A stretch of DNA of 64,000 nt. Source: Lasiodiplodia sp. COLG20. Lineage: Eukaryota; Ascomycota; Dothideomycetes; Botryosphaeriales; Botryosphaeriaceae. A program made the position numbers and the translations under genes. Of the stretch, positions 34,241 to 44,347 are shown piece by piece (position 1 is the stretch's first letter; each line of letters begins with the position of its first letter). Under the pieces are notes generated by a model that searched no databases, was not told the origin of the DNA, and worked only from the letters and a program-made list of their open reading frames with translations. The stretch covers positions 1 through 64,000 of the forward strand of contig VNWV01000005.1 in the NCBI GenBank assembly GCA_009801085.1, read 5' to 3'.

Positions 34241-36969
34241 TCAATCATCATCGTCAGCCTCATCGGCCATTGGCTCCTGTGTCCTTGTCGAAGGTGCCTT
34301 GGTCTCCTGCTTCCGGTACAGTTCGGCCAGGAAATCACTCGTGCTCGCCTCCTCGATGCTTTTGTCCTCTCTGACTCGCAGGAACCGCGGAAAGCGGAGG
34401 CTGAGGCCGCGCTCCTCACTGATGAGGCCAATGGCTGCAGTGTAGGTCGGACTGAGTGTAATATCGGCGAAAGCACACTCCCAGACCTCCTGAGGCTCAA
34501 ACCAGACGGCAGGTTCGCCGTTGTACTCCACGAAGGCCGGTCTGCTTGAACGGACGTTGGAAACTCCTTTTTTTCCATCTCCTTCCTGCCCCTCGCCGCC
34601 CTCGCCGCCATCGTCCGAAGCAGCGGCCCCTGCGTCAGGATCGTATTTGGCTCGGTTGGCGGTGTAGAATTTGTCAGTGAATCCCGACATGCACTTGGTG
34701 ACAGCTTCGAGACAGCCGGTTTCAGGATTGCGCACGGCCAGCAGGATAGGCGACCACCACTTGCACTTGCGGCCGTTTCCGTGCCAAGCGCCGATAGGGA
34801 TGAGGTCAATCGTGTCGGCTGACGTGTTGTAATCCTTCTTGACTTTGAGCCAAGAGTCTAGACGTTTGTCGGGCTCATATGTGGCGAGGAGAGCTTTACG
34901 ACGACCACCCTTACTCTTCTCGTCCTTCTCTTCTCCCTTTCCAGCATCAGTATCATTCGTGTTCTTTGTAGCCTTCTTTGCTTTTTGTGCTTTCACTGGG
35001 GTGGGAGGAGCTTTTTCGTCCGTCGCAAGATCCGGATTGGGTAGATTATCCAAGACCTTCACCATGATGCCTTCGCACTTGTTCTCAGTCGCCCTCTTGA
35101 AGAAGTCGCTCACAGCTTCTTGATCCACTGATGAAGCGTCAAGGCTCTCCACCCACGTGAAATGGTTCGGAATCTCTGAAAAAAGGCTTCTGAGCAGAGA
35201 CCGCCGTTCTCGAAATGGCCGGTCCAGCAACTCTTCGCCGTTCAGGTACATTAAGTCAAAAGCAAAAAGGCACACGTCGATCTTAACGCTGTGGATCACC
35301 ACGTCCTTGCGTGCTCGATTGGAAAGCACCTGGAAGGGCTTAAGATCACCAGTCTCGCGATCGATGGCCACAACTTCACCCTCGAGGATGAAGCTACTGA
35401 CACCTTCTCCACGTATCTTTGGTACCAAGGCAACAAGGTCAGGATACTTGTCAGTCATGACTTCAAGGTGGCGAGAGAAAATTGTGACTTTGCCTTGTGC
35501 ATCGCAATGTACTTGTGCGCGCTGACCGTCATACTTGAATTCGCAGCTAAAATCCCGGCCTTGAAGCTTCGTTAGCATTTCTCCCAGGTCGCGGGTAATG
35601 CTTCCGAGCATAGGCCGTAGAGGAATGTGCATTGAAAGTCCACAACGAAGGAGCAACTCGTTACACACTCCAATTTCGAGGAGGGTGGGCACAAGGTCGT
35701 TGTAATTTGGCCGACGGGCAAAACAAGCTTTCACGATTTCCTCGTTGTGCGAATAAATCTCCGAGAGCTGCTCTTTCTTCAACTTCGCCAGTGATGAGAG
35801 TGGATGGACGGAGAAATTCGCTCCAGGGGGGCGCGACATCAGGAAGGCTCGAGATAAGGCAATAAGCATGGTTGTCTTGACGGCGCCAATGCGGAGATGC
35901 TGGACCAAGGTCCTGACAATGTAGCGTGATTCTTCGGCGCCCCTTGAGTCCTGCAATAGCCGCTCCACAATGCGCTGCTTGGCTTCTTGGCTTCCCTGGC
36001 CTTTGCTGTTCGCAATCTTGACCAGTGAATCGTATACCGACTTGATGGTTAAGGGCTTCGGTTTCCGCAATGTAAAGCTCTGGCGTTTCTTCGCTTCAAA
36101 GGCTACGTCTCCCGCGTCTCCATATTTGTTGTACAGGCTCTTCAAACCAGCATTATTCAATCCGCATACTTTGATCAGGGCTTTCGAAATAGCTGACCCA
36201 CCCAGACCCAGCTCGAGATCGGCGTAGGGCGGCGCAATAGAGTTCGTGGCAAGCCAAACCTGCTAGAATGTAAGTAGATATAGATTGTGTCAAATGGCGG
36301 CACACCCACAGCAGGTAACACGCTTTCCGGATCACCTTCAATGATTGTCCGTAACAGATTGACCAACGTGTCTACAATTTTGATCCTGCTCTGCGTACTG
36401 TTGACCAAAACGAAACACCTGGTCAACAGCGCATATGTCGCGTGTCCTCCATCCGCCGCCCAATGTGATTTCAAGTCCAGAACATACTCGGAGGGTTCGA
36501 AAGTAAGAGGGCTTTGGTCGAAAGGTATGCTTGAGGCAAGGGTGTCCTCGGCCGTTGCAGTAGATTGTAATTTGAGAGTATTCTTGACAGTTGAAGGCCG
36601 AAGCGCATCTTCGACTACACCATTCATATCTGCTGCAGAGCTTCCCTCGCCTGGATTGTACTGCTCGTTGTTGTCGCCACCACTCTCGTCTTCTAGAGGA
36701 GTTTCTTGCCGCTCCGGCTCCTGGGTATTATGGGCACCATCTTCTCTATTCCACTCCTCTTGGAGTTTCCTGGCAAGCTCTTCATCAGACAGCTGGGTGT
36801 CTGCTCGGCCGTTTATATGTGGGTTCTTCGCCACGTCCTGGTTTGGTGCCGATGCGGACGCAGTTTGAATCTTGTCTTTCTGCTTGGCAAAAAAGTAGTC
36901 CAGGTTGTGCACGGGTTTTTCGGAAGCCTTGAAGTCATTTTTCCTGCGTCGTTTTGCCGGACTGCTCAT
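34241..36969 (-). CDS. CDC9: ATP-dependent DNA ligase I
   Basis: Seals nicks in Okazaki-fragment maturation and excision repair. Exon 1 is 36969-36310, exon 2 36259-34241 (50-nt intron, donor GTGGGT, acceptor AGCAG, phase 0); 892 aa. The N-terminus has a basic KRRRK and the PIP-box-like HNLDYFFAKQK (about residues 22-32) for PCNA binding, followed by a disordered acidic region. The DNA-binding domain spans about 220-430. The nucleotidyltransferase motif FKYDGQRAQVH (Lys about 462) and DLMYLNGEELLDRPF, EGIMVKVL and RLDSWLKVKKDY complete the catalytic core. The OB-fold tail ends ADEADDDD. The in-frame extension upstream to 37035 starts with GTG and is not used; whether a separate mitochondrial form exists is not visible. 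The stop lies 25 bp from a MITE, so its 3' UTR probably runs through the repeat. Confidence 0.93.
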
Positions 36970-37656
36970 GATGGGCGTGTCGGGTTGTTGCGGGCGGAAA
37001 GCGAAAGTTAGCTGGTCGCAGCAGCTTAAGCTCACATCAATCGCGTCATAGGGTCCTGACAGATACCCGCGGATCTTCCGGAGCTAAGCCCAAACTGTTG
37101 ATGATTTCCCGTTCCATGTTTCGCGCACCGGGTACTACCCAGGTTCAAAGAACATCACGTGTGGATTGTTTGATTGTTTTGCAACCTACAGAGTGGTGCT
37201 GCAGCTGATGGCTAGCGCGAAGAATACTTGGCATGGTTTTAGAACATACTTAGCGTAAGTATGCCTGTTCTTTTTTCTTTTAGTTAATAAAAACAATACA
37301 TGGGTATTTGAAGCTATCGTCCGGACGTAAATGTCGAATTAATAATTGTACATTCCCGTCCGGACGATAGCTTCAACTACCCATGTATTGTTTTTATTTA
37401 ATTTTTTTTTTTGTGTACGCCTTGCACTGCAATAGAGGCCGTGTTCTTGCTGAGTTGGTCAACGATTAAACAAAGCATCACAATTAAAAATTCTACATAC
37501 ACGTCCGGACGATAGCTTCAACTACCCCTGACATGAGCAGAAGAAAAAAAAGGCTAGCCATCGGCTACAAGAGGGCACTGTAGTTTAATTCATGTACCTA
37601 AGTTTCTGTGCCGTGCAACGCTATTAGAGCGTTCCCACAATGATTTTTGTAGTGGC
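36970..37656. other. Intergenic with composite MITE
   Basis: Between the ligase start and the MOG1 stop. More than half of it is the composite element at 37189-37580; the ligase promoter must fit in about 220 bp. Confidence 0.6.
37189..37580. mobile_element. Composite MITE with nested core
   Basis: Flanked by TA on both sides. The left end CAGAGTGGTGCTGCAGCTG is nearly the same as the left end of the element at 33969; the right end, read inward, is CAGTGCCCTCTTGTAGCCG. Inside are a complete core (37289-37396, arms starting AAAACAATACATGGGTATTT) and, separately, an orphan right half-core (about 37470-37540). This suggests insertion of one element into another, or fusion of two adjacent copies. 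Confidence 0.75.
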
Positions 37657-38380
37657 CTAGTCCTCCGTAACAAAAAGGCCGTAATCCTTGATCTCAAAAG
37701 TCTGCAGGATATGCTGCTTGATTGATGCGGCGACGTCCATAAGCGGGCCCTGTCTCGCTGCTGCAAAGTCGACCTCTTCCTTGGGATATTCGCCGGGCAC
37801 GTGAGGGACATTGACTGTGATGACAATGTCCGTCTTCTGCTCGATTAGGCGCATGAGAACCAGTAAAATCCCCGTAAAATCCTGCTGCGGCCTGCGGTTC
37901 TCCGGCCCTGCAGCTGGGTGTTGAGTTACGACAAGGGAATACGCGGGGACGTTACTGGCGGGCGTATCAGCAATGTGAAAGATGCCTTCTCCCACAGCAA
38001 GAGTCTCATAACTCTTACTGTGAAAGTTTGTTCAGACTGACTTACGGCATGCGCGCAAGAGACGCAACGTTGGACTGCCAGGTTTGAAGCGTGTCGTTGG
38101 CCTCGACTATGTCCGAGAGGTGGTACTTCAGCGCTTCTTCGTCATTCCGCGCCTCAGGCTCGTCGACCCGCTCGGTCAGGTCGAAGATGACGCTGGTCAA
38201 TCCATTTCGGTCGATCCAGACTTCTTGGGTATCCGGTACCTCGCGGATACAGCTGGCACTGTCAGCCTGTGCTTTGTTGCAATACCGAAAGCAAGCAACA
38301 TACCTAACATCGCCGAAGACGGATGGAAGCTCAACCGTGATGGCACCGCCATAAAGCTGAACAGGAACAAAAGCAGACAT
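37657..38380 (-). CDS. MOG1: Ran-interacting Mog1 protein
   Basis: Nuclear protein that binds the Ran GTPase and stimulates nucleotide release in nuclear transport. Exons 38380-38304, 38252-38046 and 38017-37657 give 214 aa. Intron 1 (51 nt) restores FGDV-SCIREVPDTQEVWID, the family hallmark. The C-terminal half (DFTGILLVLMRLIEQKTDIV, VNVPHVPGEYPKEEVD, YGLFVTED) is clear Mog1. Between these halves the frame must shift. The only consistent solution I find is a very short intron with a perfect GTAAGT donor and CACAG acceptor, 28 nt long (38018-38045), giving ARMPKSYETLAVGEGIFHIA; an AAGAG acceptor making it 34 nt also keeps the frame. Such a length is at or below the usual fungal minimum, so a sequencing or assembly slip is an alternative. 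Confidence 0.85.
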
Positions 38381-39241
38381 GGCTTGTGTAGTTTGTGAGG
38401 AACGGTTGGGAAGGCTGTGTCAGTGTCGCAGGTTTCGCGGTCGCTTTTATGTTCCGCGTGGTTGGCAGGCAGAAGGTCAGGCAGCAAGCAAGGTTGCGCC
38501 GCAGCTTGCGCTTACCTAGACGTACCGAGGTCACAGCACATGAGTACTGAAAGAAAGTGCTACACACTCGGCCAACCCATTCATCCTTCGAACGGCCCTG
38601 GCGGTGTTGTCAAAATAAAAGTACCCTGGCCGTAGCTGACGTCTGGCTATGTCATGTTCTGTGTATCGCTACAGCTTCATGACTCGAGCACCAAATCCTT
38701 GGAACACACGGACAGAAATCAACATGACGAATGCGCAGATGTGCGACGATTCAGATCATAATACGCCAAAGCTATAGAGAGCAGCATTTGCCTTTTGCGG
38801 GGCCGCAACGGTTCTAGCCCAGCCTTGCTGCAAGACGATGCAGCGCACCGAGAAGCGTGCTGGCTGTGGATGGCCATCCGGAACGCCAGGCGCATCCGTC
38901 CATCCGTGAGATATTCCCTCATGGACATTGCATCTCGATCCTGCCCCGTTTAAGGGATGTAGGAGACCCTTGTGGGCACATCACTGCCCACATCCCCGCC
39001 CGTTTACGCAGCCACGGCGTCATACGGCTTCCGTATCCAATCGGACAGCGCAGATATCAGAAACGTATCCGGCCAGCAAACACGAAGGCGTGCCGAAAGA
39101 TCCCATTTCCCGCAACTCCACACTCTCCTGGACCCAGTAACCATAGACTCTCCCGTTTCCCCGAGCAGAACCGAATGAACGCCGACTGAATGCCTGCCCC
39201 TTCAATGACTCGCTTTTTGTATCCCAGCTCCGTGAACTGCC
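38381..39241. other. Intergenic MOG1 promoter / BUD20 3' flank
   Basis: No gene or repeat element is recognised; short overlapping frames only. Confidence 0.5.
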
Positions 39242-39880
39242 TCATGCAACCATCTCCTCCACCACCATTCCCTCAACAGCACCCGACAAGCCAGTCTTGT
39301 CTGCCCTGTTGGCCCTCGTGCCGTTGTCTGAACGCAGTCCAACGGCTGCTTCGGACTCCTTCTGAGTGTGTGGTTCCTCGCGCAGCTGACGCAGCCTAGA
39401 ACGAAGGATATGTTAGTCCGATGCTGGCTGAACGAGATTTCTCTGACCACACATGGTGTGCAATCAATATAAGAGTGGTAGCGCGAGTGTAGCGGCAAAG
39501 TTTATGCTTTGGTCCAAGGCAATGAAAAGAGAAGCTCTTTGGCCTAGTTGAACTTCGATTGAGTTGCAACCTTCGGAACCAAATCATGTCTTGCGAACCA
39601 ATCTCCGGCGTACGATGCAATTTTTACGGTCCACTGCAGGAGCTTACCTTCGCTTGTGAGGCTTGCCACGCTGGTGCGAGGTGAGGTTGTCGTTGCTCTC
39701 AAACCATTTGGCGCACTCGGTGCAGTAGAACTTGCCTAGGGCGGGCAGGTCCTCCTCCGCCTTCGTTTCCTTGTAGAGCTGGAGGTGGCGCTCGGAACGC
39801 AAGTCTGCGTAGACCTGGTCGACGTCGCGCGCGTAGCGGCGCGTCTTCTTTTTGGACTTCTCTCCTCGGATAGCGGGCAT
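39242..39880 (-). CDS. BUD20: Ribosome biogenesis factor Bud20 (C2H2 zinc finger)
   Basis: Shuttling 60S pre-ribosome export factor (ZNF593 family). Exon 1 is 39880-39648, exon 2 39395-39242; the 252-nt intron has a GTAAGC donor and CTAG acceptor, phase 2; 128 aa. Basic start MPAIRGEKSKKKTRRYARDV, then DQVYADLRS, the single C2H2 finger C-x2-C-x12-H-x5-H (YCTECAKWFESNDNLTSHQR, KPH), and after the intron LRQLREEPHTQKESEAAVGL, which is the conserved tail. The intron is about five times the local norm. I looked for box C/D motifs in it and found no convincing pair. The gene is divergent to aconitase with a shared promoter region. Confidence 0.9.
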
Positions 39881-40563
39881 GGCGACGGATGGGGGCTGAA
39901 GTCGGTCGGTTGGCGGCGACAACCAGGGCGACGGATGTTTTGCGTTGCAGTGCTTGCGTTATTGCAGGGCGGTCAGGCTCCGCGGGCACGACAACCCCGG
40001 CACAAAATTTGGGCGCCGCGTCGGGCGTTGCCGCCGCTTCTCCGAGCTGGGCGGCGCCCCTTCATGTGCAATTGCCGGGCAGCGCGGAACGCTGCGCCGC
40101 CCACGCAGCGCGACATTAATTCGTGGCGGTGGCAGAGCCAGCGCAAATACGCAGCGATGTGCTCCATACCCCGGGCTGGCGATGTGAGCCCAGGTTGCAT
40201 TCGCCGGGCCAGCAAGGTCGCGGCCCGGTGGACCTACCGCATCTGGCACGCTTGTCGAAAAGCAGACCTGCAGACCTCGCAGATTTTTCCTCAGCGTCCA
40301 AGCTCCTTCGGCGCGGTGGTCGGGTCAACTGCAGGCTGCACGTGCGGACCAATGGAACGAAAGGATGACCTCAATCCCTCGGCAGAGCGGGCGGGCACTG
40401 ACGTTGGCGGTGGTTAAAAATGCCCGCTGCTGATTGGCCGGGCTTCTCCTCGCTCGCGGGACGGAGCGATCTCAAAGCTGTCCGCGTCCACGCCCACTTC
40501 TACACTCTTCCCTCTTCCACAACCACCACTCTCCCCTCATTCCCTTCTTCATCGCCGCCCAGC
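39881..40563. other. Divergent promoter region BUD20 / aconitase
   Basis: About 680 bp, GC-rich, followed by a pyrimidine-rich leader before the aconitase ATG (40500-40555). Two CCAAT boxes are noted separately. Confidence 0.5.
40349..40437. promoter_or_regulatory. Two CCAAT boxes upstream of aconitase
   Basis: CCAAT at 40349-40353 and ATTGG (CCAAT on the minus strand) at 40433-40437, about 210 and 125 bp before the ATG. Fungal CCAAT-binding complex with HapX is known to control iron-dependent genes including aconitase. Use of these sites here is inference. Confidence 0.4.
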
Positions 40564-43286
40564 ATGCAGCGCTTCTCGCGGCTGGCCCGCCGCGGCCTGG
40601 CCACCGTCAGCGAAGCTCCCCTCAGCCGCAAGGTCCGCCAGAACATCCACGAGGATGGCAACTTCATCAACTACGCTAAGATGGCGGAGAACCTGTCCAT
40701 CGTGCGCAGTCGTCTGAACAAGCCCCTTACCTACGCCGAGAAGATCATCTACTCTCATCTCGACGATCCCCACAACCAGGAGATCGAGCGTGGAAAGTCA
40801 TACCTGAAGCTGAGGCCGGATCGTGTTGCTTGCCAGGATGCCACCGCCCAGATGGCCATCCTGCAGTTCATGTCCGCCGGCATGCCTTCGGTGGCCACCC
40901 CCACCACCGTCCACTGCGACCACTTGATTGAGGCGCAGGTTGGCGGCGAGAAGGATCTTGAGCGCGCCTCGAACATCAACAAGGAGGTCTACGACTTCCT
41001 GTCGACTTCGTGTGCCAAGTACAACATTGGTTTCTGGAGGCCCGGCTCTGGTATCATCCACCAGATCGTCCTTGAGAACTACGCTTTCCCCGGTGGTTTG
41101 ATGATCGGTACCGACTCGCACACCCCCAACGCTGGTGGTCTGGGAATGGCCGCCATTGGTGTTGGTGGTGCCGATGCTGTCGACGTCATGGCCAACCTCC
41201 CCTGGGAGCTCAAGGCCCCCAAGGTTATTGGTGTTAAGCTCACTGGCCAGATGTCTGGCTGGACTGCTCCCAAGGGTAAGTCAATTGATCCCCATTTTCA
41301 TGTGTTTTTGTGGCGGCTCTTCCCGCGCACGTCTCAATTGACCCCGCGTTGGGGGCTAGAATCTGCAGACGACGCCCATTGTCCCAATTGACGGCTGCGG
41401 ATAAGCTAACGGCTGCGCAGACATTATTCTGAAGGTTGCTGGCATTCTCACCGTCAAGGGTGGTACTGGTGCCATCATTGAGTACCACGGTCCCGGCACT
41501 GACTCGCTCTCTTGCACTGGTATGGGTACCATCTGCAACATGGGTGCTGAGATTGGTGCTACCACCTCGATTTTCCCCTTCAACGACCGTATGTACGACT
41601 ACCTTGCCGCTACCAAGCGTAAGGACATTGGTGACTTCGCTCGCACCTACGCCAAGGACCTCCGTGAGGACGAGGGCGCCGAGTACGACCAGCTCATCGA
41701 GATCAACCTCTCGGAGCTCGAGCCCCACATCAACGGCCCCTTCACTCCCGATCTCGCGACCCCCATCAGCAAGTTCAAGGAGGCCGTCAAGGAGAACGGC
41801 TGGCCGGAGGAGCTTAAGGTCGGCCTCATTGGCTCCTGCACGAACAGTTCTTACGAGGATATGTCCAGGTAGAGGTCCCCAGCCTTTGTTTGTAATCTTT
41901 GTACTAATTTTTGGGGGCAGATCCGCCAACATCGCCCAGGATGCGATGGACCATGGCCTGAAGGCAAAGGCTTTGTTCACCGTCACCCCTGGTTCCGAGC
42001 AAATTCGCGCCACGATTGAGCGCCACGGCCAGCTCCAGACTTTTGAAGAGTTTGGTGGCATGGTTCTTGCCAACGCTTGCGGTAAGTCCCGATCCCTCAA
42101 AAATTGGCATATCATGGGTAGTTGAAGCTATCGTCCGGACGTATATGTGGAATTTTTAATTCGACATTCTCGTCCGGACGATAGCTTCAGCTACTGATGA
42201 CACCTCCGACACATTAATTACTGACTTCAAACCAGGCCCTTGCATTGGCCAATGGGATAGGCGTGACGTAGCCAAGGGAACTCCCAACTCCATCATCTCG
42301 TCGTACAACCGCAACTTCACCGGCCGCAACGACGCGAACCCTGCGACCCACGCCTTCGTCGCCTCGCCCGACCTCGTCGTCGCCCTCACCATCGCCGGCA
42401 CGCTCAACTTCAACCCTCTCACTGATACTCTGAAGGGCGCGGACGGCAAGGAGTTCAAGCTCAAGGAGCCCACTGGCGACGGTCTTCCCGCCAAGGGCTT
42501 CGACCCTGGCCGCAACACCTACCAGGCTCCCCCCGCTGATCGCTCCTCTGTCAGCGTTGCAGTGAGCCCCACGAGTGATCGCCTGCAGATTCTCCAGCCT
42601 TTCCAGCCGTGGGATGGCAAGGATGCGACAGACCTCCCGATTCTCATCAAGGCTAAGGGCAAGACTACCACCGACCACATCTCCATGGCCGGTCCCTGGC
42701 TGAAGTACCGTGGTCACCTTGACAACATCTCGAACAACATGCTTATCGGTGCCATCAACTCTGACAACGGCGAGGCCAACAAGATCAAGAACCAGACCAC
42801 TGGCGAGTACGGTGCGGTCCCCGACGTTGCCCGCGACTACAAGAAGAAGGGCATCAAGTGGGTTGTCATTGGTGACTGGAACTACGGTGAGGGCTCTTCC
42901 CGTGAGCACGCCGCTCTCGAGCCCAGGCATCTCGGTGGCCTTGCTATCATTACCAGGTCCTTCGCGCGTATTGTACGTAACCTCCGTAACATGTTGGACG
43001 AATCATTGCTAATTGGTTACAGCACGAGACCAACCTGAAGAAGCAGGGTATGCTTCCTCTCACTTTCTCCAACCCCGAGGACTACGACAAGATCCAGCCC
43101 CACGACAAGGTCGACCTCCTCTGCACCCAGCTTGCTGTCGGCAAGCCCATGACTCTCCGTGTGCACCCGGCCGACGGCAGCCCCACCTTCGACGTTGAGC
43201 TGTCGCACACCTTCAACGAGGGCCAGATCGAGTGGTTCAAGAACGGCAGCGCGCTGAACACCATGGCTAAGGCCGCCAAGGCATAG
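40564..43286 (+). CDS. ACO1: Mitochondrial aconitase
   Basis: Converts citrate to isocitrate via cis-aconitate in the TCA cycle, using a [4Fe-4S] cluster. Five exons: 40564-41275, 41421-41868, 41921-42081, 42236-42972, 43023-43286; introns 145, 52, 154 and 50 nt; phases agree; 773 aa. The N-terminus [20 protein letters not shown] is a mitochondrial presequence. Recognisable blocks are [25 protein letters not shown], the cluster cysteines in [11 protein letters not shown] and GPCIGQWD (restored over intron 3), and the swivel-domain [14 protein letters not shown]. Intron 3 contains a palindromic repeat element (42107-42201). The promoter is shared with BUD20. Confidence 0.97.
42107..42201. repeat. 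Palindromic core element inside aconitase intron 3
   Basis: About 95 bp: left arm CATATCATGGGTAGTTGAAG, right arm CGATAGCTTCAGCTACTGAT. It makes up most of the 154-nt intron. The donor (GTAAGTCCC) is about 25 bp upstream, and a branch-like CTGAC and the CCAG acceptor lie downstream, so splicing signals are outside the element. Without it the intron would be near the usual 55-60 nt. Confidence 0.9.
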
Positions 43287-43600
43287 ATTAGTAGCTGAGG
43301 GTAGCGTGCGGTGGATTTTTTATTTCAACTTTGTTGTAACATTGTATGTCTTGAACATCAGGCGATACGGGGATCGGTATTTTTACTTACTGGTATATCA
43401 TGGCGGTCGAATGAAAGTTTTCAATGAAGCTCTCTATGTGTGTGTTGTAGAATATGTGCGTGATAACAACTTGTTTGAACCCAGAAAGGATTAACCTTAA
43501 GGGGGGGCATGCGACTATCAGAGACTGCATACACTCAGAGGTGGGATTGAGTCTAAACAGGCCTTCTACTCTTCGTAAAAATGTGCGGCTCTTCATGCTT

Positions 43601-43713
43601 AAATTCAACTCATTCTATGGGTAGCTGAAAGCCTCCGTCCGGACGAGAATGTCGAATTAAAAAATCTACATATACGTCCGGACGATAGCCTCTCCTACCA
43701 ATTGATGTTGAAT
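43601..43713. repeat. Palindromic element with AATTCAAC ends
   Basis: The core is recognisable (GCCTCCGTCCGGACG ... CGTCCGGACGATAGCC), but the ends are AATTCAACTCATT and AATTGATGTTGAATT, a different terminal pair. It is probably a distinct subfamily. Confidence 0.75.
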
Positions 43714-43757
43714 TATTCGTCTCTTTTTTCAAAGCGAAGAATTATAACGATTACGGT

Positions 43758-43845
43758 GACAAGAAGCTACCGTCCGGACGTTAATGTATATTTTTTTTAA
43801 TTCGACATTCTCGTCCGGATGATAGCTTCAACTACCCATACATGT
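43758..43845. repeat. Palindromic core element, left end decayed
   Basis: GAAGCTACCGTCCGGACG on the left and CGTCCGGATGATAGCTTC on the right; the outer left arm is mutated while the right one still reads AACTACCCATACATG. Confidence 0.7.
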
Positions 43846-43939
43846 TCTTTTTCATTGTGGGGAAAAATACAAGAAGAGCTGACGGCTACTTACGCCATGT
43901 TCTAAGGCCCTGCTAAGTGCTTTTCTGTAAGTGTTAATA

Positions 43940-44060
43940 ATTCATTTTATGAGGTCTGAATTAAAATTATTCCGGTGTGATAGTAGATGTAATAATTTAA
44001 TCTTCATAAAACATCCGAACAACAGCTTCCACAATCAATTTATGTTGATTGTTCTTCCTT
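43940..44060. repeat. Highly decayed palindromic element
   Basis: Only the right arm is traceable (ACATCCGAACAACAGCTTCC, then ATTTATGTTGATTG). The element is AT-rich throughout, consistent with C-to-T decay. Confidence 0.4.
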
Positions 44061-44091
44061 GCAAAGATGCGGGGAATAAATCTAACGTAAT

Positions 44092-44187
44092 TGTTTGAAG
44101 CCGTCGTCCGGACATGCATGCGGAATTAATAATTACGTGTACAGAAACATCTAGACGACAGCTTCTGCTGCCTATTTATGTTGACTG
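44092..44187. repeat. Diverged palindromic element
   Basis: Left GTTTGAAGCCGTCGTCCGG, right CATCTAGACGACAGCTTCTG with TATTTATGTTGACTG following. It shares its right-end sequence with the decayed neighbour at 43940, so the two may be one subfamily. Confidence 0.6.
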
Positions 44188-44347
44188 TTCTACCATAATT
44201 CGTGGGGGTGAACGTGCGCCAAGCTGTACATACGTAAGGAGTATCGCGGGGACAACGTCGGCCGCTCACCACCGAACACCAACCTGGCCTAAACCTCAGC
44301 CGAAGAGACGACCGTGAGCAAAGCTGCGAAGCCCCTGCGCAAGAACA

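Larger units (their letters stand above)
43287..44347. other. Intergenic with a cluster of four palindromic elements
   Basis: Between the aconitase stop and the COG5 start. Elements at 43601, 43758, 43940 and 44092 form the densest repeat cluster in the window. No gene is seen. Confidence 0.6.

Noticed and set aside
41240..42115. 291-codon frame on the minus strand
   Set aside because: Antisense of aconitase across an intron; no motif.
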